Of a stretch of DNA of 47,729 nt, positions 17,441 through 25,756 are shown one piece after another. Within the stretch, counting starts at the first letter, position 1. Each line of letters starts with the position of its first letter. The stretch is taken from contig QZKR01000168.1 in NCBI GenBank assembly GCA_003598065.1, forward strand, positions 1-47,729. Direction: 5' to 3'. The position numbers were made by a program, and so were the translations under genes. The stretch comes from Myxococcales bacterium. Its GTDB lineage: Bacteria > Myxococcota_A > SURF-8. Under the pieces are notes generated by a model. The model searched no databases. It was not told the origin of the DNA and was given only the letters and a program-made list of their open reading frames with translations.

Positions 17441-18582
17441 TGTTGCGCGTCCTCGCCCGCATCATGAAAAAGGAATTCATCCAGACGTTGCGCGACAAAC
17501 GCATGGTGGCCATCCTGATGATCGCCCCCGTCTTCCAGACGCTGATATTCGGTTTCGCCATCAACCTCGATCTCACCGCCCAGCCGGTGGTTGTAGCCGA
17601 CCTCGACCGCTCGCCGGAATCCCGAGAACTGCTCGAGGCGATCGCCGCCACCGACGGCTTCCGCTTTGTGGCGCACGTCGATTCCGCCGACGAAGCGGAG
17701 CGGATGGTCGTGCTGGGCCGGGCCGTGCTGGCGCTGTTGATTCCCGAGGGTTTCGCCCGCGACAAGGCGCGCGGCGGCGCCCAGGCGATGGTCGTGCTCG
17801 ACGGCTCCGACTCCAACACGGCGCTGCGGGCCGGCCAGGAGATATCGCAGATTCTCGTCGCCAAGGTTTACGCCGAGGTGCGCGGCGACCTCTCCGCCGC
17901 GTTGCGCGCCAACGGCCTCGCGCCCGAGCGGTTCGCCTCGCAGATCGTCTTTGCGCCGCGGGCCTGGTTCAATCCGCGCCTGCGTTCCGCCGTCTTCTTC
18001 GTGCCGGGCGTGCTGGGGCTCGTGCTCACCGTCATCACGATGATGCTCACCTCGATGGGGCTGACGCGCGAGAAGGAGATCGGCACCTTGGAGCAGATCA
18101 TGGTGACGCCCGTGCGTCCCTGGCAGCTCATCCTCGGCAAGACGATTCCCTTCGCGCTTTTGGGGCTCGTGGACATGACGTTCATCGTCAGCCTGGCGGC
18201 CATGATCTTCGACATCCCGACGATGGGCCCCTTATGGGCGCTGATGGGCGCGGCGCTGTTGTTTTTCCTGACGACGCTCGGCATGGGCCTTTTCATCTCC
18301 ACCGTCTCCGCCACGCAGCAGCAGGCGATGATGAACGCCTTCTTCGTGCTGATGCCGGCGATCATGCTTTCCGGTTTCGTCTTTCCGATCGAAAACATGC
18401 CCCAGCCCGTGCAGTGGCTGACGACGGTCAATCCCCTGCGCTACTTCATCGCCATCGTGCGCGGCGTGATGGTCAAGGGCGCGTCCTTGGCCGACCTCTG
18501 GGATTCGGCGCTGAAGCTCGGGGCGATCGGGCTGGCGGTGATCTCGCTGGCCAGTCTGCGTTTCCGCAAACGATTGACGTAA
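17440..18582 (+). CDS. ABC-2 type permease 2 (YbhR-like)
   Basis: 380 residues, start ATG 17440 overlapping the previous TGA. Same plan as permease 1: N-terminal helix (MIAPVFQTLIFGFAINL), external domain starting QPVVVADLDRSPESREL, coupling region REKEIGTLEQIMVTPVRPWQLILGK, then a five-helix bundle ending in a basic tail. It is the last gene of the exporter operon. The substrates of YbhFSR-type systems include drugs and cations in E. coli; nothing in these sequences tells which compound is exported here. Confidence 0.87.
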   Translation: MLRVLARIMKKEFIQTLRDKRMVAILMIAPVFQTLIFGFAINLDLTAQPVVVADLDRSPESRELLEAIAATDGFRFVAHVDSADEAERMVVLGRAVLALLIPEGFARDKARGGAQAMVVLDGSDSNTALRAGQEISQILVAKVYAEVRGDLSAALRANGLAPERFASQIVFAPRAWFNPRLRSAVFFVPGVLGLVLTVITMMLTSMGLTREKEIGTLEQIMVTPVRPWQLILGKTIPFALLGLVDMTFIVSLAAMIFDIPTMGPLWALMGAALLFFLTTLGMGLFISTVSATQQQAMMNAFFVLMPAIMLSGFVFPIENMPQPVQWLTTVNPLRYFIAIVRGVMVKGASLADLWDSALKLGAIGLAVISLASLRFRKRLT

Positions 18583-18617
18583 CCCCTCGCCGTCCGGTTC
18601 CGTAGCGGCCATTTCGA

Positions 18618-18646
18618 TTGACGCAATGCGAAAAAAACGCTACACC
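18618..18646 (+). promoter_or_regulatory. Candidate promoter for serine acetyltransferase gene
   Basis: TTGACG (18618-18623), a 17-bp A-rich spacer, then TACACC (18641-18646), about 60 bp upstream of the start. The -35 is 5/6; the -10 is only 3/6, so this is tentative. Confidence 0.35.
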
Positions 18647-18704
18647 GAATCACCATGGGCCATTTGAAGGCCCGCGATCGATCCGGACGAGGAAAGCGAA
18701 CGCC

Positions 18705-19667
18705 ATGACCGCCAAAAAATCCGACCCCACTCCCGCTTGCGCGTCGGCGACGCTGCTCAACGGCAAGCATGACATCGGGGCCATTGTCGATCGTCTGCAC
18801 GCCTGCAACATCCGCAACGGCGCGGTGCGCAACGCGGCGCGCAAGCCCCTGCCTTCGCGCGAAGAAATTATCTCCATCGTCGAAACGCTGCGTTCGGTCG
18901 TTTTTCCGCGCTGTTTCGGGCCGCAGCACGTCGAGGCGGCCAGCCTCAAGTTTCATCTCGGCTCGATGATCGACAAGATCTACCACACGTTGAAAGAGCA
19001 GATCCATCGTGGCCTGTGCTTCGAATGCGACGGCACGCGGGAGTCTTGCACGCAATGCGAGGTTGACGCCGAGGAGGCGGCGGGGCGCTTCATCGAGCGC
19101 ATCCCGGAGATCGCCGAAATGATGAACGAGGACGTGCAGGCCACGTTTGTCGGCGATCCGGCCGCGAAGAGCGTGGACGAAATCATCTTCTGCTATCCCG
19201 GCGTCACCGCCACGCTGGCCTACCGCATCGCCCACGAACTGTACGCGCTCAGTTCGCCGATCATCGCGCGCATCATCAGCGAGTACGCCCATACGCTGAC
19301 CGGCATCGACATCCATCCGGGGGCGAGGATCGGCCATAAGTTCATGATCGACCACGGCACGGGCGTCGTCATCGGCGAAACGACGACGATCGGCGCCAAC
19401 GTCCGCATCTATCAGGGCGTGACCCTGGGCGCGAAGAGCTTCCCGCTGGACGCCGACGGCAACCCGATCAAGGGCGTCAAGCGACACCCGGACATCCAGG
19501 ACGACGTGATCATTTACTCCGGCGCGACGATCCTCGGGCCGGTGAGCATCGGCAAGGGGGCGGTGATCGGCGGCAACGTCTGGCTGACGGAAAGCGTGCC
19601 GGCGGGGACTCGCATCGTGCAGGGACGCGTCTCGAAAGAGCATTTCCTGGACGGGGCCGGCATCTGA
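18705..19667 (+). CDS. cysE: Serine O-acetyltransferase, EpsC-type
   Basis: 320 residues. The C-terminal part is a left-handed beta-helix of hexapeptide repeats with the family signature YAHTLTGIDIHPGARIGHKFMIDHGTGVVIGETTTIGANVRIYQGVTLGAKSFP and the end GGNVWLTESVPAGTRIVQG. The enzyme acetylates L-serine with acetyl-CoA to give O-acetylserine for cysteine synthesis. The N-terminal region, about 150 residues, is the extended EpsC/SrpH-type helical domain (EIIFCYPGVTATLAYRIAHELY). A CxxC-x6-CxxC cluster (CFECDGTRESCTQC, near residues 106-119) stands out as a possible metal site. ATG 18705 is preceded by GAGGAAAG. No O-acetylserine sulfhydrylase is adjacent. Confidence 0.87.
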   Translation: MTAKKSDPTPACASATLLNGKHDIGAIVDRLHACNIRNGAVRNAARKPLPSREEIISIVETLRSVVFPRCFGPQHVEAASLKFHLGSMIDKIYHTLKEQIHRGLCFECDGTRESCTQCEVDAEEAAGRFIERIPEIAEMMNEDVQATFVGDPAAKSVDEIIFCYPGVTATLAYRIAHELYALSSPIIARIISEYAHTLTGIDIHPGARIGHKFMIDHGTGVVIGETTTIGANVRIYQGVTLGAKSFPLDADGNPIKGVKRHPDIQDDVIIYSGATILGPVSIGKGAVIGGNVWLTESVPAGTRIVQGRVSKEHFLDGAGI

Positions 19668-19688
19668 ACGACGAGAGGGGGCGGCGCT

Positions 19689-21431
19689 ATGGCGTTCGAC
19701 GTAATCCTCGAAAGCGCCTCGATATACGACGGCGCGGGCACGCAACCCATTACCAACGACATCGGCCTGCGGGGCGAGCGCATCGCCGCGATCGGCAATT
19801 TGAAACAAGCCGAGGCGGCGCAGCGCGTCGATTGCCGGGGCCTGGCCGCCTGCCCGGGTTTCGTCGATATCCATTCCCACGCCGATATGACCCTGCACCG
19901 CGAAAACCATCCCGCGCTCTTGGAGCCGCTCGTCCGCCAGGGCATCACGACCTTCGTCGGCGGCAATTGCGGCGTATCGATGGCCCCCGTCTCGCGCGAG
20001 CACCGCCGCCACCAGATGTCCTTCTACGATTTCTTCCTCGGCGAAGACCCGGAGCCGCTGGTGCGCTGGAACAGTTTCGGCGAACTGCTGGATCACTACG
20101 AGCGGCAGGGCATGGTGATGAACGCCGCCGTGCTCGCGCCGCACGGCATGCTTCGCTTGGACGCCATGGCCGACCGCGACGGCCCGCCCGCCGTTCCCGA
20201 ACTCAAGCAGATGAAAGCGGCGCTGGCCGAATGCATGGAAGCCGGCGCGGTCGGGCTCTCCACGGGGCTGATGTATTTCCCGGGACTGATGTCCGACGAA
20301 TGGGAACTCGCCGAACTGGCGCGCGTCGTCCACGATTACAACGGCGTCTTCACCTCGCACCTGCGCAGCTACAATTCCGACACGCTGGAAGCGGCGATCG
20401 ACGAAGTGCTGCATGTCGGCCGCGAGGCCGAAGTGCCCGTGCAGATCAGCCACCTTTTCTGGATCCCGAATTACCCGCGGCCGTTCGACGACTGGTCGAA
20501 GAAGGGCGTGAAGTTCTTGAGCGCCCTCCACAAGAAACGCCCCTTCAAGATGCCGCTCGACTTCGGCATCCGTCCCATCCTGCACAAGCTCGACGGTCTC
20601 ATCGCGCAGGGCGCGGCCATCGGCATCGACGCCATGCCGACTTCGGCGGGTTTCACGCACCTGATCGCCTTCTTCCCGCCCTGGTCGCTGGCCGGCGGCT
20701 GGTCCGAGATCAAAAAGCGCCTCGCCGATCCGCAGACGCGCCGCGAAATCCGCCGCTCGATCGAGGAAGGCGAACCGGTCTGGCCGCATCGGGGCCAGGA
20801 CTCGTGGTCGATGAACCTGTTCAAAGTGATGGGTTGGGACTGCGCCTATATCATGAGCGTCAAGAGCAAGAAGAACGCCCACCTCATCGGGCACGGCTTC
20901 GCCGAGCTGGCCGATGAAACCGGCAAGCACCCCTTCGACGTCGCCTGCGATCTGCTGCTGGAGGAAGAAGGCCGGGTGCTGATCTTCGAGACGGCCACCT
21001 ATCCCGGCGACCCGCTCATCGAGCAGTCGCTGCGCGGCACGCTGCTCGATCCCAACGTGAGCATCGTCACCGACACGATTCTGTTGGGCTTCGGCATGCC
21101 GTCGCACCTTTTTTACGACTGCTATCCGAAATTTTTAGGCGAGTACGCCCGCGAGCGCGGCGAGCTGTCGCTGACCGAGGCGATCCGCAAGTGCACGTCC
21201 CTCCCGACCCGCCAATTGCGCATTGCGTCGCGCGGAATGATTCGCGAAGGCTGGTTCGCCGATCTCGTCGTGTTTGACGAAAAGCGCATCCGCAGCCGCT
21301 CCAGCGCCGCCGATCCGGCGCACTACCCCGACGGCGTTCGTTACGTGTTCATCAACGGCCGGGCGGTCGTCGATCCGGACGGCTATCATCCGCAGCCCCT
21401 TGCCGGGCGGCTGATTCGGCGGGGCCATTGA
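19689..21431 (+). CDS. Amidohydrolase, N-acyl-D-amino-acid deacylase (D-aminoacylase) family
   Basis: 580 residues. After a short beta-sandwich start (DVILESASIYDGAGT) comes the metal motif PGFVDIHSHADMTLH, with two zinc-binding His, and the GGNCGVSMAP segment whose Cys corresponds to the metal Cys of D-aminoacylases. EAGAVGLSTGLMYFPG and FTSHLRSYNSDTLEAIDE-like segments are also characteristic. The protein ends with RGMIREGWFADLVVFDEKRI. Relatives hydrolyse N-acyl-D-amino acids, D-amino-acid peptides or related amides. The exact substrate is not predictable. GAGGGGG precedes ATG 19689, 21 bp after the acetyltransferase stop, so both genes may share a transcript. A strong terminator follows. 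Confidence 0.85.
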   Translation: MAFDVILESASIYDGAGTQPITNDIGLRGERIAAIGNLKQAEAAQRVDCRGLAACPGFVDIHSHADMTLHRENHPALLEPLVRQGITTFVGGNCGVSMAPVSREHRRHQMSFYDFFLGEDPEPLVRWNSFGELLDHYERQGMVMNAAVLAPHGMLRLDAMADRDGPPAVPELKQMKAALAECMEAGAVGLSTGLMYFPGLMSDEWELAELARVVHDYNGVFTSHLRSYNSDTLEAAIDEVLHVGREAEVPVQISHLFWIPNYPRPFDDWSKKGVKFLSALHKKRPFKMPLDFGIRPILHKLDGLIAQGAAIGIDAMPTSAGFTHLIAFFPPWSLAGGWSEIKKRLADPQTRREIRRSIEEGEPVWPHRGQDSWSMNLFKVMGWDCAYIMSVKSKKNAHLIGHGFAELADETGKHPFDVACDLLLEEEGRVLIFETATYPGDPLIEQSLRGTLLDPNVSIVTDTILLGFGMPSHLFYDCYPKFLGEYARERGELSLTEAIRKCTSLPTRQLRIASRGMIREGWFADLVVFDEKRIRSRSSAADPAHYPDGVRYVFINGRAVVDPDGYHPQPLAGRLIRRGH

Positions 21432-21459
21432 ATCCGAAGTTTTAACGAAGAAAGCAAAA

Positions 21460-21489
21460 AAAGCCGCCGGCCTCTGCGCCGGCGGCTTT
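21460..21489. terminator. Strong, possibly bidirectional terminator between convergent genes
   Basis: A perfect 12-bp stem, AAAGCCGCCGGC (21460-21471) with GCCGGCGGCTTT (21478-21489), encloses a six-base loop. An A-tract precedes it (T-rich in the minus direction). It sits between the plus-strand amidohydrolase and the minus-strand regulator. Confidence 0.85.
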
Positions 21490-21514
21490 CTCGCCTCTAC
21501 CAATGAAATAAGAT

Positions 21515-22558
21515 TTAATCCTCGGGGCCGGTCTCCTCGCCGTTTTCGTCAAGCCCCCAATCCGGTCTCGCCTCGGCCTGGGCCACGCGCCGTCCGCACA
21601 GCAGCACCTGGACCGTCGCATCGACGTCCTCGTCCGTGAGCTGCGGCACCTCGTAACCCCTCTCCTCCAATTGCTTCCTGAACGCCGCGACTTCCGCGTG
21701 CAGCGCCGGGTCGCTCTTTTTCAGCCGGTCGCGGTCGTCCTTGTTGACCGCGTAATTCAGCTTGCGCAGGATGTCGCCGTAGAGGAAATCCTCGCAAAGC
21801 TTGTTTAAGAGTTCGAGCGCTCCGGCGGGCATGGAGAAAGTGGCCAGGCGGTCGAAGAGCAGGCCCGGCTTGCCGGCCTGGTGGGCGAAGTCGCCGTAGG
21901 TGTTGATCTGCACCAATAGCAGGCAGGCCGAATGGATGTCCTGGCAGGCGGTGGAAATCTCACCCTTGGAAATGACGGTCGGCTCGCGCTTCACCCAACG
22001 ATCGCGCGTTTTGTCGAACTCCACCGCGTTGAGGCCCCGGAGCCATTTCCAGGCCATCTCGATGCGCGGCGGGATGTTTTTGCGCAGGTTGCCGAGCACG
22101 CTCAGGAAGAGGATGCGCTCGGCGGCCCATTCGGGGATCTCCGCTTCGCTTTTGGGAAAGTCCTTCAACTCGACCATGTTGCGCAACACCGAAAACAGCG
22201 GATCGAGCCAGTAGAGAAGGCTGTCGGAGATGCGGCCCGAGGGATTGAGCTGCTCCTCCAGGCGGCCGGCGAGGTGGAACGCCCGCTTCAGCATCTTCTC
22301 GCGCTCGGCCTCGATGTTGTATGGGTAGGCATAGACGATCGCCAGCAGTTCGAAGTAGTCGCCTTCCTCGCGCTTGAGTTTCAAGGCGCGGGTCCACTTG
22401 CGCACGTCGGGGTAGACCCAGTACTGCTTATCCTTGAAGATCATATTGATCTTTTGAGGCGCAAGACCGATGTCGCGTGCCAGAGTGACTTGACGAAATT
22501 CTTCTTTGATCTTGGCAAGCATGTCTGGCAGGAAGTGGTAATTGAAAATGTCGAACAT
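21515..22558 (-). CDS. TIGR02147/DUF4423-like putative regulatory protein
   Basis: 347 residues, no signal peptide. The N-terminal part (FDIFNYHFLPDMLAKIKEEFRQVTLARDIGLAPQKINMIFKDKQ...WTRALKLKREEGDYFELLAIVYAY) reads like the TIGR02147 family. That family has a lambda-repressor-like helix-turn-helix followed by the 'L-x-x-x-E-x-x-YFE-x-L' transition and an all-helical C-terminal domain. This match is by pattern only. The rest is helical and unassigned, with an acidic tail. GGGAGG lies just upstream of ATG 22558. It stands alone, faces the AT-rich gap at 22559-22886, and converges on the amidohydrolase. A DNA-binding role is likely but unproven. Confidence 0.55.
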   Translation of the reverse strand: MFDIFNYHFLPDMLAKIKEEFRQVTLARDIGLAPQKINMIFKDKQYWVYPDVRKWTRALKLKREEGDYFELLAIVYAYPYNIEAEREKMLKRAFHLAGRLEEQLNPSGRISDSLLYWLDPLFSVLRNMVELKDFPKSEAEIPEWAAERILFLSVLGNLRKNIPPRIEMAWKWLRGLNAVEFDKTRDRWVKREPTVISKGEISTACQDIHSACLLLVQINTYGDFAHQAGKPGLLFDRLATFSMPAGALELLNKLCEDFLYGDILRKLNYAVNKDDRDRLKKSDPALHAEVAAFRKQLEERGYEVPQLTDEDVDATVQVLLCGRRVAQAEARPDWGLDENGEETGPED

Positions 22559-22886
22559 GGTGTTTTCCTCCCTATTACTATATCGACAAGGGACTATACT
22601 TTCATCTATATGGGTATTTCAAGTAATTTTGTTCAAAATAATACTAAATTTTGACGGATGCGTTAGATGCGCGATTTAAATAGCGAATAATACAAATGAT
22701 GCAAAAAAAATGACACCAGAGGGGTCTGCTTTCCCGACGCCAACCTGGATTTTCGTTGGTTTAAAGGGTTTTGGCGACTATCGCCGGCGCGACTTGACTT
22801 CGGCGTGTTTTGGCCTGAAGATCGGCGGCGATTGTCGATTGCCGCCGCTGCAGCCTCTCAATTCGTCACTTGCGAGGTCAGATTTG
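22559..22886. other. AT-rich divergent intergenic region
   Basis: This 328-bp gap separates divergent genes. Positions about 22565-22715 are strikingly AT-rich for this genome and include runs such as CAAAAAAA and TTTAAATAG. It probably holds the promoter of the regulator and perhaps an autoregulatory site, though no clear -35/-10 pair or long palindrome stands out. The right half returns to normal composition. It is open in frame with the next gene, but the encoded residues look non-coding. Confidence 0.5.
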
Positions 22887-23543
22887 ATGACGCACCGAGC
22901 CATCGCCCACGCCGAGATCTGGACCGTCTCCGAGAAAAAAATCCTCGACAGACTCGATTCGCCGTTCAAGATTCAGCGATTCCTGGACGGTCTGGAATAC
23001 AGCGCCGATCCGATCTACCGTTCGCCGCGCGAGGTGATGCGCGACCGCAAGGCGCACTGCGTGGATGGGTCGCTCTTCGCCGCCGCCGCGCTGGCCCGGC
23101 TTGGCTTTCCGCCGCTGATCATGGAATTGCAGGCGGTGCGGGACGACGATCATCTGATCGCGCTGTTCAAGGGTCCGCACGGACTGGGCGCGGTGGCCAA
23201 GTCGAACTTCGTCACCCTGCGTTTTCGCGAACCGGTGTTCCGCTCGCGGCGCGAACTCGTCATGTCCTATTTCGAAGGCTACTTCAACACGGTCGGCGAG
23301 AAGACGCTGCGCGCCTATTCCGTTCCGCTCGACCTGCGCCGTTTCGACCGCCTCGGCTGGCGCACGGACGCCGCCGCCGTGGACGCGATCGTGGCCCGCA
23401 TCGAATCGGCGCGGCATTATCCCGTCGCGCCGAAGCGGGCCATCGACGCCTTGAGCCCCGTCGATCCGCGCTCGCTGGAAGCGGCGATGCTGGGTTCGAA
23501 TCCGGCGGGTCTCTTCGATCCGACGAAAGATTCGAAAGGCTGA
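22887..23543 (+). CDS. Transglutaminase-like cysteine hydrolase family protein
   Basis: 218 residues. The core contains RDRKAHCVDGSLFAAAALARLGFPP (candidate nucleophile Cys), then VRDDDHLIALFKG (His) and GAVAKSNFVTLRFREPVFRS (third polar residue Asn). This Cys-His-Asn/Asp order fits transglutaminase-fold proteins of the bacterial type often annotated only by domain. No signal peptide is seen with ATG 22887, so it is likely cytoplasmic. An in-frame ATG at 22710 would add 59 residues, but these look like translated intergenic DNA and lack a ribosome site. It lies 10 bp before a methyltransferase gene. Function unknown. Confidence 0.68.
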   Translation: MTHRAIAHAEIWTVSEKKILDRLDSPFKIQRFLDGLEYSADPIYRSPREVMRDRKAHCVDGSLFAAAALARLGFPPLIMELQAVRDDDHLIALFKGPHGLGAVAKSNFVTLRFREPVFRSRRELVMSYFEGYFNTVGEKTLRAYSVPLDLRRFDRLGWRTDAAAVDAIVARIESARHYPVAPKRAIDALSPVDPRSLEAAMLGSNPAGLFDPTKDSKG

Positions 23544-23553
23544 GCGCAAGGTC

Positions 23554-24387
23554 ATGCCCAAACGCGGTTTCCCGTCGCCCATCGCTCCCGGCCCAATTGC
23601 GGCCTATTATGACGACGCCATCCTTTACGATTATCACCATCGCCACTATCGGCGGGACCTCGCTTTCTACGCCGCGCTGGCGCGCCAGGCCAAGGGGCCG
23701 CTTTTGGAACTCGGCTGCGGCACGGGCCGGCTCACGCTGCCCATGGCGCGCGAGGGGACGCGGATTGTCGCCGTCGATATCAATCCGAATCTTCTGGATC
23801 GGCTGCGTCGAAAATTGTCGCAGAAGACGAATGGCGATCTGGCGGAACGGATCGAAATCGTCGAGGCCGACATCGCTGCGCTGGATCTCGGCCGGCGCTT
23901 CCCGATCGTGCTGATGCCGTTCAACACGCTGATGCATTTTTACGACCCGCCGGCGATCGAGGCGGCGCTGGCGACGGCGAAGCGGCACCTCGCATCGCAG
24001 GGACGCTTCGTGTTCGACGTCCTCAATCCCGACCTGGAGTATCTGGCCGAGAGCACGGGCAAGGCGGACGGGGCGGAACGGGTCGTGCATCCGAAATACA
24101 AACGACCCTATTGGTTCTCGCCGGCCAATGTCTACGACGCGGCGGCGCAGATCAATTACGCCTATCATCGCTATCGCCGCATCGGGCGCGGACCCGGCCC
24201 CAAGGAAGAAACCGTCGTTCTCAAGCAGCGTCAATTCTTTCCCGCCGAACTGGACGCCTATATAAGCCGCGCCGGTTTCGATCTCGTCGTCAAGTACGGC
24301 GATTTCGCCGGCCGGCCGTTCTGGGGGCGGGCCGCCGTCATGATCTGCGTTTGCGCTCGCGCCGAGGAGGCAGGGGAGCCGCGATGA
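23554..24387 (+). CDS. Class I SAM-dependent methyltransferase
   Basis: 277 residues. SAM motif I is LLELGCGTGRLTLPMAREG (about residues 48-66), followed by the acidic end of beta-2 (IVAVDINPNLL). Motif IV is represented by FPIVLMPFNTLMHFYDPPAIEAAL and the post-motif region by SQGRFVFDVLNPDLEYL. The pattern is that of methyltransferase_25/11 proteins acting on small molecules. An AAGGT site precedes ATG 23554. Its stop overlaps the start of the RlmI-like gene (ATGA). Substrate unknown. Confidence 0.8.
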   Translation: MPKRGFPSPIAPGPIAAYYDDAILYDYHHRHYRRDLAFYAALARQAKGPLLELGCGTGRLTLPMAREGTRIVAVDINPNLLDRLRRKLSQKTNGDLAERIEIVEADIAALDLGRRFPIVLMPFNTLMHFYDPPAIEAALATAKRHLASQGRFVFDVLNPDLEYLAESTGKADGAERVVHPKYKRPYWFSPANVYDAAAQINYAYHRYRRIGRGPGPKEETVVLKQRQFFPAELDAYISRAGFDLVVKYGDFAGRPFWGRAAVMICVCARAEEAGEPR

Positions 24388-25595
24388 AAGCCGCCGGGAG
24401 CATCGTTCTTCGTCCCGGGCGGGAACGCTCGGTCCTGAACCGCCATCCCTGGCTCTTTTCGGGCGCCGTGGCGAAGGTGGAAGGCAAACCGACCCCGGGC
24501 GGCCTTGTCGCCGTGATCGACGCCGGCGGATCTCGTCTCGCGGTCGGCTTCTACAATCCGCAGAGCGACATCCGGGTTCGTCTCTGGGCCTTCGGCGCGG
24601 AGGCCGAGCGGGATTTTGAAGACGCCCTTCGCGAGCGGCTGGCGCGCGCCATCGCCTGGCGCGCCGAACGGCTCGACGCTCACGACACCGACATGGCGCG
24701 GCTCGTCAACGGCGAGGGCGACGCGCTGGGCGGCGTGATCGTCGATCATTACGCCGGCCATCTGGTCGTCGAGCCGCTGGCCTTCTATATCGAACGCCAT
24801 CTCGATGTCTTCCTCGCCGCGCTGCTCGACGCAGCCCGCCCCGCCTTTCCCGTTCGTTCCGTCCGTTTCAGAGTGGAATCCGAAGCGGCGGCGCGAGAAG
24901 GCATGACGCTTGCCGATGAGGCGCGCGCCATCACGGAAGCCGCGCCGGAAACGACGCCGGCGCGCGAACTCGGCCTGACGTATCGCGTCGATCTCGCCCG
25001 CGGCCAGAAAACCGGTTTTTTCATCGACCAGCGCGACAATCGCTTTCTTGTCCGCGCCCTCGCCAAAGACCGGCGCGTGCTCAACCTCTTTGCCTATACC
25101 GGCGGCTTCACGCTCAACGCGCTGGCCGGCGGCGCGAGAGAGGTCGTCAGCGTTGACGCCAGCCAGCCGGCCTTGGATCTGCTCGACGAGAACGCCGCGC
25201 TCAATGGTTTCTCCGGCCGCGGAGGCGCGACGCACGCCGACGTAAAGAATTTTCTTCCCCAGGCGCAGGAGCGCAGCGAGCGCTTCGATCTCGTCGTCTG
25301 CGACCCGCCGCCCTTCGCGCGCAAGACAAGCCACGTCGAGCGCGCCAGCCGCGCCTACAAAGACGTCAACCGCCGCGCCATGTCGCTGCTCGACGACGGG
25401 CTGCTGCTCACCTTTTCCTGTTCGCCGTTCATTCCGAGCAAGCTTTTCCGGCAGATCGTTTTCGCCGCCGCCGTCGAAGCCGGCCGCGAAGCGGCCGTGC
25501 TGCGCGAACTCGGTCCCGGCCTCGATCATCCCGTCGGCCTCTACCATCCCGAAGGGGCGTACCTCTGCGGCTTCCTGCTGCGCGTCCACGCCTGA
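24384..25595 (+). CDS. rlmI: RlmI-like 23S rRNA (cytosine-C5) methyltransferase
   Basis: 403 residues. An N-terminal PUA-like domain begins IVLRPGRERSVLNRHPWLFSGAV, a central EEHEE-like domain includes NGEGDALGGVIVDHYAGHLVVEPL, and the C-terminal Rossmann methyltransferase follows. Diagnostic features are GQKTGFFIDQRDNR, RVLNLFAYTGGFTLNALAGGA (SAM motif I) and VVCDPPPFARKTS (motif IV, the DPP-PF of this family). E. coli RlmI methylates C1962 of 23S rRNA; this protein has the same architecture and length. Close relatives with other RNA targets cannot be excluded. Confidence 0.82.
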   Translation: MKAAGSIVLRPGRERSVLNRHPWLFSGAVAKVEGKPTPGGLVAVIDAGGSRLAVGFYNPQSDIRVRLWAFGAEAERDFEDALRERLARAIAWRAERLDAHDTDMARLVNGEGDALGGVIVDHYAGHLVVEPLAFYIERHLDVFLAALLDAARPAFPVRSVRFRVESEAAAREGMTLADEARAITEAAPETTPARELGLTYRVDLARGQKTGFFIDQRDNRFLVRALAKDRRVLNLFAYTGGFTLNALAGGAREVVSVDASQPALDLLDENAALNGFSGRGGATHADVKNFLPQAQERSERFDLVVCDPPPFARKTSHVERASRAYKDVNRRAMSLLDDGLLLTFSCSPFIPSKLFRQIVFAAAVEAGREAAVLRELGPGLDHPVGLYHPEGAYLCGFLLRVHA

Positions 25596-25756
25596 CGTTC
25601 GGCGGAGTCCAGGTTCCGCCCGTCCTTGACGGTCTGCGGCGGTCGGCGTAATGTGGCGTCGCCTGCGTTTCTGCACGTTGCGAACGGCTGATGCGGACGC
25701 AGGTTGTGGGGTGGATCATGCAGCGGTCGCATTGCGGAAATGGCGTATCGGGTGAG

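Noticed and set aside
18441..21107. Minus-strand frame of 888 codons opposite acetyltransferase and amidohydrolase
   Set aside because: Shadow of two clear plus-strand enzymes; no domain recognisable.
22710..22886. N-terminal extension of the transglutaminase-like gene from ATG 22710
   Set aside because: No ribosome site, composition of intergenic DNA, and the domain is complete without it.
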